A stretch of 64,000 nt of DNA from contig JAUZRX010000017.1 in the NCBI GenBank assembly GCA_030949985.1, positions 62,001 through 126,000 on the forward strand, given 5' to 3'. This stretch comes from Acidobacteriota bacterium. Its GTDB lineage: Bacteria; Acidobacteriota; Polarisedimenticolia; J045. Both the position numbers and the translations under genes were made by a program. How positions within the stretch are numbered: position 1 is the first letter of the stretch; each line of letters begins with the position of its first letter. The notes under the pieces were generated by a model, which did not search any database, was not told the origin of the DNA, and worked only from the letters and a program-made list of their open reading frames with translations. This document shows, in pieces, positions 57,456 to 64,000 of the stretch.

Positions 57456-59645
57456 GTGTCCCAGACGACAACCTTCGACGAGCAACTCGAGTCCCTCCAC
57501 GCCCAGGCGACCTCCCGCCACAGGGCCGGAGACCACCAGGGGGCCCGCCAGATCTGGGAGGCGATCCTGCAGATCGCGCCTGGAGACGAGCGCGCTCTCG
57601 AGGGTTTGCGGCTGACCGAACTGTCCGAGGACAACTGGTCCCTCGTCGAGCAGGCCTCGGGCGGCGGGCCCGAGTACCGGGCCGCCCTGGTCAAGATCCG
57701 CGAGGCCCTCGATAGCGGCCTGGCCGGTGAGGCCGTGATGCAGGCCGAAGAGCTACTCCGTCGGAACCCGGAGGACGGGGCGCTCCAGCAGCTCCTCGGC
57801 CAGGCCCGGCAGGAACTCGAGCGATCGACCCTGATCAGCGCTTCCCTCGAGCAGGCCCGGGAGGCCTTGGCCCGCGGCGAGAACGACGCCGCGCTGGCGG
57901 CTTGCCGCCGGGTGCTCGAAATCGATCCGGCCCACCGCGAGGCGACCCTGCTGCTCGAGCAGGCCGAGAGTGCCGCCGAGCCGGCTGCCGCCGAGCCGGC
58001 TGCCGCCGGCCTCGAACTGGATCTGGACCTGGTCGAAAACGTGACTTCCGCGCCGGCTTCCGTCAAGACGGCCGGCGCCGCACCGGCCGCTCCCGCACCG
58101 GTGGACCTGGATCTCGACCTGGATCTCGCCCCGCCGCCGGTCCCGGCGACCCCCCAGGAGGTTCCGGTGATCCCGCCGGAGCCGTCCGCCGGGGCCGATT
58201 CCAGCACGGTGCGGGATCTTTTCGACGCCGCCGAAGGCCTGGACCAGGAGATTCCCGTCGAGGAATTCCAGCCGCGCCCCGAGTCCGCGGCCGTCGAAGA
58301 GCCGCCCCTGGTCGGGCAGGCCCGCCAGGCCCTCGAGGAGGGGCGGCTGGCCGACGCCATGGAACTGGCCAGCCGGGCCATGGCGACCGACGAGAACGCT
58401 CCGGGGGCCGACGAGGTGCTCGAGTCGGCCCGCCGGGAAACCCAGCGCCGGGCCGAGCACGCCGAAAGCCTGCTGGTGGAAGGCCTGGCGGCGATGGAAA
58501 ACGGCAACGACGCCGAGGCCATTCCGCTCTTCGAGCAGGCCCTCGAACTGGTGCCCGATCATCCGGAAATCACCGAGGCCCTCGAAAGGGCGCGGGGGCT
58601 GGTCTCCGCCCCCGCCGGAAACTCGCCCTCCGAAGAACTGAACCTCGAATCCATCGAGTCGATTCCCCTGGCCGCGGCCCCGCCTGCCCAGGCCGCCCCC
58701 GAGGCGACGGCCGCCCAGGCCACCCCCACCGAAGACTTGCCCGCCGCGGCCCCGCCCCCGCCGCCTCCGCCAGGGGACGAGCCCGCCGGCTGCCAGGTCG
58801 AGCCCGGCACACCACCGGTGGAACGGGAAGATCCCGGCGTCCCCGGTCCGCCGGCGCCCGACGCCGGGCGTCCCGGGCCGCGGGTGGGTTCGGTGCGTGC
58901 CGCCGGATCACGCCGGTGGCTGCCGGGGCTGTTGCTGGTCGTTGCGACGGGCGCCGCAGGCTGGTACGGCTACGACTGGTGGCGGGGGCAGCAGGAGCCG
59001 GTTGCCGGTGCAAGCGCCGCCCCCTCTCGTTCGGCCCCATCCGCTCCGGTGCCCGACGCGTCCGCAACGGTATCCACCGAGTCGCCTGCGGCTCGGCAAG
59101 ACCGGGAAGAGCCGGCTCCCGCGCCCCAGGCGCCGGTCTACACCGCGCGTGACGTGCCGCGCCTGATGGCCCGGGCCCGACGGCTGCTGGCCCAGGGCAA
59201 GGAGTCCGAGGCCGTGGAACTGCTGGTCGCGGCCCAGCACGCGGACCCCACCAGCTTCGACGTGGTCGAGCAGTTGGAAAACGCGCGGAGGGTTCTCCGG
59301 GAGCGGCAGCGTGCCGAGGAGCGCATCGCCATCGGCAAGGACGCCTTCCACTCGGGAAGCTACGAGGAGGCCCTGCGCATCTTCTACCGCGTGCCCAAGG
59401 CCTATCAGCCTCCCGGGCTCGAGCGGTGGATCGCCAACGGGTGGTACAACCTGGGTGTGCGCTCGCTGCAAGCCGGTGACGTGGTCGAAGCCGCCCGCTT
59501 CTTTGCCGACGGCTTGGAGCTGATGCCCGACGACGCGGACGCCCAGCGCAACAGGGAACTGGCGCGGCGCTATCGCCGTCGCGGCCTCGATGACGCCTAT
59601 CGACTCTACGTCTCCCGCCTGACCCTGCGGGCCCTCGAAGACTAG
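57456..59645 (+). CDS. Membrane-anchored TPR protein with cytoplasmic and periplasmic parts
   Basis: 729 residues. No N-terminal signal. Residues 1-~480 are TPR-like helical pairs (ASRHRAGDHQGARQIWEAIL; LARGENDAALAACRRVLEID; MENGNDAEAIPLFEQALELVP) separated by Ala/Pro/Glu-rich linkers. A single span (~489-509, WLPGLLLVVATGAAGWYGY) separates them from a C-terminal TPR region (~575-729, ARRLLAQGKESEAVELLVAA; FHSGSYEEALRIFYRVPKAY). The membrane span places the two TPR parts on opposite sides of the inner membrane if the topology is simple. GTG start at 57456 with a GAGGAGAGG site. Candidate scaffold linking cytoplasmic and periplasmic partners (inference). Confidence 0.8.
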   Translation: MSQTTTFDEQLESLHAQATSRHRAGDHQGARQIWEAILQIAPGDERALEGLRLTELSEDNWSLVEQASGGGPEYRAALVKIREALDSGLAGEAVMQAEELLRRNPEDGALQQLLGQARQELERSTLISASLEQAREALARGENDAALAACRRVLEIDPAHREATLLLEQAESAAEPAAAEPAAAGLELDLDLVENVTSAPASVKTAGAAPAAPAPVDLDLDLDLAPPPVPATPQEVPVIPPEPSAGADSSTVRDLFDAAEGLDQEIPVEEFQPRPESAAVEEPPLVGQARQALEEGRLADAMELASRAMATDENAPGADEVLESARRETQRRAEHAESLLVEGLAAMENGNDAEAIPLFEQALELVPDHPEITEALERARGLVSAPAGNSPSEELNLESIESIPLAAAPPAQAAPEATAAQATPTEDLPAAAPPPPPPPGDEPAGCQVEPGTPPVEREDPGVPGPPAPDAGRPGPRVGSVRAAGSRRWLPGLLLVVATGAAGWYGYDWWRGQQEPVAGASAAPSRSAPSAPVPDASATVSTESPAARQDREEPAPAPQAPVYTARDVPRLMARARRLLAQGKESEAVELLVAAQHADPTSFDVVEQLENARRVLRERQRAEERIAIGKDAFHSGSYEEALRIFYRVPKAYQPPGLERWIANGWYNLGVRSLQAGDVVEAARFFADGLELMPDDADAQRNRELARRYRRRGLDDAYRLYVSRLTLRALED

Positions 59646-59816
59646 CCGTCCGTTGATCCGGTCTTTGCACTGCGGGGGGGCGGGATTCCAAGGTCGGTGC
59701 AGCCGGCGGAACGAAGTCGTATGGGGCCCGGACGGACTGGGGGGACTGTCGGATGCGCCGGTCGCTGGAAGCTCGCTGCCGGCCTCGGAAGGGGCCTTTC
59801 CCGAGGGGGGGTAGCG

Positions 59817-60917
59817 ATGCAGCAGCGCATCTCCATGCACGACACGCCCTGGGCTCTGCGCCTGTTGGGTGGCGCGCTGCTCCTCGGCGGGGCCGCGGTG
59901 CTGACGGGTCTGCCGGAGGATGTGTGGACCCGTGGATCGAGAGCCGCGATCCTCACGCTGATGCTGGGGGGAGCCCTGATGGTGGGGTGGAAGAGGGGGC
60001 TCTGGATCGATCCCTACGCCCACAAGCTGGGGCGCTGGTGGGGTGTCTTCGTGCCGCTCGGAGAGCGTACCGACTGTCTCGAACCTCTCGAGGCCGTGGA
60101 GATCGTGCGCAAGGTCTCCCGTTCGAGTCAGCACTCCCAGGTCGTCTACGGGGTTCGTCTTGTCGCAGGTCGGCGGCATCGCGTTTGCTCCCACCACGAC
60201 CCGGTGCGTGCCCGCCGCCGCGCCGAGGCCCTGGCCCGGGCGCTGGACATTCCCCTCGACGACCGCACCTACGCCGGCGCCGTCCGGCGCCGGCCCGAGG
60301 AACTCGACGAGTCCCTCGGACAGCGTCTGGTCCGGGAGGGCGGCGTGGTGGACCCCGGCCCACCACCGGGGCGGATCGAGATCCATGAGCAGGCCGGAAA
60401 GGTCCTTCTACGCCTGCCTCCCGCCGGTCTCAAGGCGTCGGGGGGGCTGCTTCTGCTGCTGCCCGTGATCACCTTGCCGGTCAGCCTGGCTCTCTTCGCC
60501 CTTCCCCTGCTGACCTTCCAACCCTCGGGGCTCTTGCTGTTGGGCATGGGCGTGTTGACCGTGGTACCGGCCCTGGTGACGGCCGCCGTGGGGGCGTGGA
60601 AGGCGGCACGGCGGGAATCGGTCGGCGTCAGTGAGGGGGGCGGCCTGTGGTTCGGGTGGCGTTGCGGTCCGTTGGCCCGCCGCCGGAGGCTGGACGGCGG
60701 GGCCGTGGAAGAACTCTTCGTCTCCACGCCCGAGGCGGCGTCGCCGCTGGCGCCCTCGGGGCCCTTTCTCGTGGCGCGGGGCGACGGGGCGAGCCTGGTC
60801 TTCGGCCGCGGGTTGACCGAGGAGGAGGCCGCCTGGGTCGCTGCGCGCCTGCGATGGGAACTCGCCCGCCGTCACACCGCCGGCGTCCTCAGTGCCGGAA
60901 CTGTCGCCGTCCGGTAA
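59817..60917 (+). CDS. Four-span membrane protein, unknown
   Basis: 366 residues. Two hydrophobic hairpins: about residues 12-30 with 41-58 (LRLLGGALLLGGAAVLTGL; ILTLMLGGALMVGW), and later LLLLLPVITLPVSLALFAL with LLLLGMGVLTVVPALVTAA. Between and after them lie soluble segments of roughly 130 and 100 residues. No family is recognised; the arrangement resembles bacterial PH-domain-like integral membrane proteins but I see no decisive motif. ATG 59817 with a GAGGGGGGG site; an open frame upstream has no conserved sequence. It overlaps the convergent purH tail by 29 bases. Confidence 0.6.
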   Translation: MQQRISMHDTPWALRLLGGALLLGGAAVLTGLPEDVWTRGSRAAILTLMLGGALMVGWKRGLWIDPYAHKLGRWWGVFVPLGERTDCLEPLEAVEIVRKVSRSSQHSQVVYGVRLVAGRRHRVCSHHDPVRARRRAEALARALDIPLDDRTYAGAVRRRPEELDESLGQRLVREGGVVDPGPPPGRIEIHEQAGKVLLRLPPAGLKASGGLLLLLPVITLPVSLALFALPLLTFQPSGLLLLGMGVLTVVPALVTAAVGAWKAARRESVGVSEGGGLWFGWRCGPLARRRRLDGGAVEELFVSTPEAASPLAPSGPFLVARGDGASLVFGRGLTEEEAAWVAARLRWELARRHTAGVLSAGTVAVR

Positions 60918-62490
60918 AGACCATCGCCAGGCCGTGTTCGTCGGCCGCCGCGATCACCTCCTTGTCGCGGATGCTGCCTCCGGGCTGGATCACCGCCGTG
61001 ATCCCGGCGCTCACCGCCTCGTCGATGCCGTCGCGGAAGGGGAAGAAGGCGTCGGAGGACATCACCGCTCCCTTCGAGCGCTCGCCGGCCTTGCCCGCCG
61101 CCAGTCGCACCGAGTCCACGCGGCTCATCTGCCCGGCACCGACTCCCACGAGCTGGGTGCCGCGGGCGAAGACGATGGCGTTGGACTTGACGTGGCGGGA
61201 CAGGCGCCAGGCGAAGCGCAGGGCTTGCCACTCCTCTTCGGTGGGTTCGCGGCTGGTGACCGTGCGCGCGCCCGCGAGGTCGTCGTCGGTATCCCATTCC
61301 TGGAGCAGGTAGCCCCCGGAAACCCTCCGCAGATCGAGACCCGGTCGCCGATAGTCACGGAGATCGCCCCACTGGAGGACCCGCAGTTTCTTCTTGCGTG
61401 CCAGGACCTCCCGCGCTTCGGGCGTGAACTCCGGAGCCACCACGGCTTCGAGGAACATGGAAGTCAGCTCCCCGGCGGCCTCGGGATCGACGCTGCGATT
61501 GAACGCGACGATGCCGCCGAAGGCGCTGACCGGGTCGCCTTCCCGCGCCAGGCGGAAGGCTTCGGCCGGATCCTTGCCCTGGGCGGCGCCGCAGGGGTTG
61601 GAGTGCTTGATCACCACGCAGCCGCAGCCGTCGATGGAGGCCGCAATGCCCATCGCCGCGTCCAGGTCGAGCAGGTTGTTGAAAGACAGTTCCTTGCCCT
61701 GCAGTTGGGCCGCTCGGGCGAGGGTCGGCTCGTTGCCCTGCAGCTCGGCGTAGAACGCCGCCTGCTGGTGCGGATTCTCGCCGTAGCGCAGGTCCTGTAC
61801 TTTCTCCATGACGACTTCGATCTTCTGGGGGAAGAGCGAGGAGGCCACCTTGCGCGTGCCGTCGGCTTCGAGCTGGTTGAGGAAGGAGAAGATCGCCGTG
61901 TCGTAAGACGCCGTGTGCTGGAAGGCTTTGCGGGCCAGCAGGAAACGCGTGGCATCGCTCAGGCCGCCTTTTTCGGCGATCTCGTCGGCCACCGCGGTGT
62001 AGTCCCGCGGATCGACGACGGCGCCCACGTCGCGGAAGTTCTTCGCGGCGGCCCGAACCATGGTCGGGCCGCCGATATCGATCATTTCGACGATCTCCGG
62101 CAGGCCGATGCCTTCCATGCGTGCGGTCTGTTCGAAGGGGTAGAGGTTGACCACCACCAGGTCGATGGTCGCGATCTGCTCGCGGCCCAGGTCCTGCATG
62201 TGCTGATCGTTGTCGCGGATGGCGAGGATGCCCCCGTGTACCTTCGGGTGGAGGGTCTTGACCCGTCCGTCGAGCATTTCCGGAAAGCCCGTCAGATCGG
62301 CGATGCGGGTGATCTTCAGGCCCGCCTCCTGGAGCATCCGCGCGGTACCGCCGGTGGAGAGGATCTGCACGCCGTGATCGGCCAGGTTGCGGGCCAGGTC
62401 GACGATGCCGTCCTTGTCGTAGACCGAGAGCAGGGCCCGGCGGATGGGCGTCACGCGTTCGGAAGCCGACGAATCGCTCACTTCGCTCAT
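60889..62490 (-). CDS. purH: Bifunctional AICAR transformylase/IMP cyclohydrolase
   Basis: 533 residues, full length. PurH catalyses the last two steps of IMP synthesis: formylation of AICAR, then ring closure. The N-terminal cyclohydrolase (MGS-like) domain has ALLSVYDKDGIVDLA, LSTGGTARML, GFPEMLDGRVKTLHPKVHGG and DIGGPTMVRAAAKN; the AICARFT domain has LRYGENPHQQAAFY, KHSNPCGAA, SDAFFPFRDGID and IQPGGSIRD. It starts 4 bases after the exported helical protein's stop, so the two form an operon. Tail overlaps the convergent membrane-protein gene. Confidence 0.97.
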   Translation of the reverse strand: MSEVSDSSASERVTPIRRALLSVYDKDGIVDLARNLADHGVQILSTGGTARMLQEAGLKITRIADLTGFPEMLDGRVKTLHPKVHGGILAIRDNDQHMQDLGREQIATIDLVVVNLYPFEQTARMEGIGLPEIVEMIDIGGPTMVRAAAKNFRDVGAVVDPRDYTAVADEIAEKGGLSDATRFLLARKAFQHTASYDTAIFSFLNQLEADGTRKVASSLFPQKIEVVMEKVQDLRYGENPHQQAAFYAELQGNEPTLARAAQLQGKELSFNNLLDLDAAMGIAASIDGCGCVVIKHSNPCGAAQGKDPAEAFRLAREGDPVSAFGGIVAFNRSVDPEAAGELTSMFLEAVVAPEFTPEAREVLARKKKLRVLQWGDLRDYRRPGLDLRRVSGGYLLQEWDTDDDLAGARTVTSREPTEEEWQALRFAWRLSRHVKSNAIVFARGTQLVGVGAGQMSRVDSVRLAAGKAGERSKGAVMSSDAFFPFRDGIDEAVSAGITAVIQPGGSIRDKEVIAAADEHGLAMVFTGRRQFRH

Positions 62491-62494
62491 GTTT

Positions 62495-63334
62495 CTATTC
62501 TCCGGTTTGTTCTCCGCCGGCTGGGGCGGCCTGGAAAGGTGCCGAAACTTGCGTGTCGTTCAAGGTGGGGGTGCCGTGCAGATCGCCGTGGGCCAGTCTC
62601 CAGGTGTAGAGCCAGGCCCGGGCCGTCGCGGTGACCGCCAGGGACACCTCGAGGGAGGCCGAAGCGAAGGCCACCGAACGGTCGTCGAAGTCCTGGGGGC
62701 TGGCGCGGCGTCCCGGCGGGAAGTAGCTGCGCAGGATGCCGTCGTAGTCCCGGCGGGCCCGTTCGCCGATCCAGCGGCCGAAGGCCTCCGTCTCGCCCGC
62801 CGCCAGTCGGGGGTCGGCAAAGCCGTCGAAGACGACTCGCATGCGCGGCAGACGGCTTTCGGCGTAGCGGGCGAAGTCGTCGTAGATCGTCGCCTCTCGC
62901 GGGTCGTCGGGCCCCACGTTGAGGGCGAAGGCCAGGTCGGCGGTCCAGCGGGCGATCCGCCCGAACCGTCGTGCGACTTCTTCCATGCCCCGGCGGTCTT
63001 CGATGGCCTGGGCGGCCCTGTCGATGGCGCCGGCCAGGCGTTGGGGAGCCTGGCCCGGGTCGAGGGCCGCGAGGGGGCGGGGTTCGGCCTCCAGGCCCTC
63101 GAGGGCTCCCGCGAACAGGGCCCGGGCATGTTTGCGAAGCTGGCGCTCGAGGCCGTCGGGCATCAGGGCCAGGGCGCGTCGCGCGATCTCCGCCCGGGTG
63201 CGGGGGGTGAAGGCCCGAGCGGATCCCTCCGAGGCTGCCAGCACCGCCAGTGCGCACACCGACGCGCCGATCCACGGTCGGGCGAGGGGGACGAGCAGGC
63301 GCAACAGAGGGAAGGAAGAGAGACGACCAGCCAT
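62495..63334 (-). CDS. Exported all-helical protein, unknown
   Basis: 279 residues. An N-terminal signal (PWIGASVCALAVLAASEGSARA-F) predicts export. The mature part is nearly all helical by pattern (TRAEIARRALALMP, ARRFGRIARWTADLAFALNV, DDFARYAESRLPRMR, ARRDYDGILRSYFPPG, ASASLEVSLAVTATARAWLY). The start and helical pattern recall zinc-dependent phospholipase C/S1-P1 nuclease-like folds, but the characteristic ligands are not clear, so I do not assign that function. The gene lies just upstream of purH (4-base gap) and appears cotranscribed with it. Confidence 0.6.
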   Translation of the reverse strand: MAGRLSSFPLLRLLVPLARPWIGASVCALAVLAASEGSARAFTPRTRAEIARRALALMPDGLERQLRKHARALFAGALEGLEAEPRPLAALDPGQAPQRLAGAIDRAAQAIEDRRGMEEVARRFGRIARWTADLAFALNVGPDDPREATIYDDFARYAESRLPRMRVVFDGFADPRLAAGETEAFGRWIGERARRDYDGILRSYFPPGRRASPQDFDDRSVAFASASLEVSLAVTATARAWLYTWRLAHGDLHGTPTLNDTQVSAPFQAAPAGGEQTGE

Positions 63335-63402
63335 CGAGCCTCCGCCCGGGATGATAGCAGTTCGGCCGTGGGCCGGGTCCGCATTCCCGGGGTTTCACAA
63401 GA

Positions 63403-63419
63403 CTGGCACGTGACGTGCA
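63403..63419 (+). promoter_or_regulatory. Sigma-54 (-24/-12) promoter
   Basis: CTGGCACGTGACGTGCA: the -24 half CTGGCACG is a perfect consensus match and the -12 half GTGCA is one base off TTGCA. GG and GC are ten bases apart. The expected start is near 63430, about 130 bases before the gene at 63562. It is the second sigma-54-type promoter in the window. Confidence 0.65.
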
Positions 63420-63561
63420 ATAAGCATCGCCGTGTCAGCAGGAGCGGAAGGAGCGCCCCGGTGAGTCGGGATCTTGACGGTTACCGGCCACGGATGCCAC
63501 CGAATCCCGACGCTGGCGCCCGGCCGACCTGTCGTCGGCCCTCGTGATGCGGAGGATTCTC

Positions 63562-63972
63562 ATGAATCAGCAGCAAGAAGCCGCCCCTGAGGCGAAGACC
63601 GATACACAGTCCATGGCCCTGCGTGCCTTGAGCACGGCCAGGCAGTTTCTCGGTGCCGTTCAGCGGGAAGCGCCGGAATTGATTGCCGGACTCCGGGAAG
63701 GCCGGACCCAGGAAGCGGGGGCCAAGCTTGGCTTCCTGCTCGATGGCCTCGGTTCACTCACGCGCCTGGCCGTGGACCTGGTCCAGGTCAAGGGGGCCGA
63801 TGAGGACGTCGGTGTCGACTTCGGCGCCATGGCCCGCTCGCTGGCCGACCTGGTGCGGCACCAGGAAGCCAACGACTGGGAAGCCACCGCTGCGCTGATC
63901 GAGACGGAGATCGCGCCCCAGCTTTCCGCCTGGGATGAATTTTTCCAGATTCAGATCGAGAAGATCCGCTAG
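63562..63972 (+). CDS. Small helical protein behind sigma-54 promoter, unknown
   Basis: 136 residues, no signal or membrane span, no cysteine. Mainly helical and mildly acidic: ALRALSTARQFLGAVQREA, LDGLGSLTRLAVDLVQVKG, AMARSLADLVRHQEANDW, IAPQLSAWDEFFQIQIEKIR. The WDEFF ending is like small helical proteins linked with flagellar or secretion chaperones in other bacteria, but I cannot assign it to a family. GGAGG six bases before ATG 63562 fixes the start over two earlier Met/Val codons. Expression from the sigma-54 promoter at 63403-63419 points to motility, pilus or nitrogen/stress control (inference). Confidence 0.7.
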   Translation: MNQQQEAAPEAKTDTQSMALRALSTARQFLGAVQREAPELIAGLREGRTQEAGAKLGFLLDGLGSLTRLAVDLVQVKGADEDVGVDFGAMARSLADLVRHQEANDWEATAALIETEIAPQLSAWDEFFQIQIEKIR

Positions 63973-64000
63973 CGAACCCGGCGCAGAGCCCGGCGGGCCG

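Overview
This 64 kb window is chromosomal DNA from a very GC-rich (roughly 70 percent by eye), Gram-negative bacterium. It is densely packed, with many 4-base start/stop overlaps. Lipoproteins with clear lipoboxes, a multiheme cytochrome fused to a membrane cytochrome b, two good sigma-54 promoter matches, a GpgS-type compatible-solute operon, HEAT-repeat lipoproteins and BNR/thrombospondin-3 secreted proteins together suggest Acidobacteriota or a neighbouring deltaproteobacterial-type lineage. That placement is inference from gene content; no rRNA is present. I see no CRISPR array, insertion sequence, integrase or prophage, so this looks like ordinary core chromosome with some lineage-specific genes.

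Layout. (1) 0-11 kb, minus strand: one long operon-like series with a recognisable sigma-70 promoter: tRNA-Met, tilS, hpt, ftsH, folP, cdaA, cdaR, glmM, pdxJ, an NSS-family sodium symporter and its 37-residue MetS-like partner. It joins tRNA modification, purine salvage, membrane proteolysis, folate, c-di-AMP synthesis and the aminosugar branch of cell-wall synthesis. (2) 11-19 kb: a decayed hybrid histidine kinase, recQ, a NarL-type response regulator, gdhA with terminator, and an unusual receiver-receiver-PEP/pyruvate-binding protein. (3) 19-31 kb: a 19-heme cytochrome c/b fusion, a HEAT-cyclophilin lipoprotein, tatD, an unrecognised protein, an M1-M28-PDZ peptidase fusion, a TIGR01777-type epimerase and a DUF1848 protein. 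(4) 31-35 kb: a three-gene, 4-base-overlapping glucosylglycerate-type osmolyte operon (gpgS, glycerate kinase, gpgP), then the remnant of a sodium:solute symporter. (5) 35-43 kb: uvrD/pcrA, a small secreted protein behind a sigma-54 promoter, glmS, glmU and an overlapping TPR gene. (6) 42.8-48.4 kb: folK, deoxynucleoside kinase, panB, panC, panD, an HDOD protein with a structured tail and strong terminator, and a small cysteine-rich exported protein. (7) 48.4-64 kb: a large BNR/TSP3 secreted protein, a small zinc-ribbon protein and two HEAT proteins, rho, rlmN, a PP0621-like membrane protein, a membrane-anchored TPR protein, purH with an exported helical protein, and a small helical protein behind a second sigma-54 promoter.

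How the genes fit together. GlmS, GlmM and GlmU are all present, so the whole route from fructose-6-phosphate to UDP-GlcNAc is in the window, and glmM is coupled to the c-di-AMP cyclase CdaA and its regulator CdaR. PanB, PanC and PanD cover pantothenate synthesis apart from ketopantoate reductase. FolP and FolK are two successive folate-pathway enzymes in separate operons. No complete, clearly undescribed multi-gene system is evident. The best candidates for new biology are single proteins with unusual architecture (REC-REC-PPDK_N, 19-heme c/b fusion, M1-M28-PDZ, HEAT-cyclophilin), the osmolyte operon with an embedded glycerate kinase, and the two sigma-54-driven small orphan genes.
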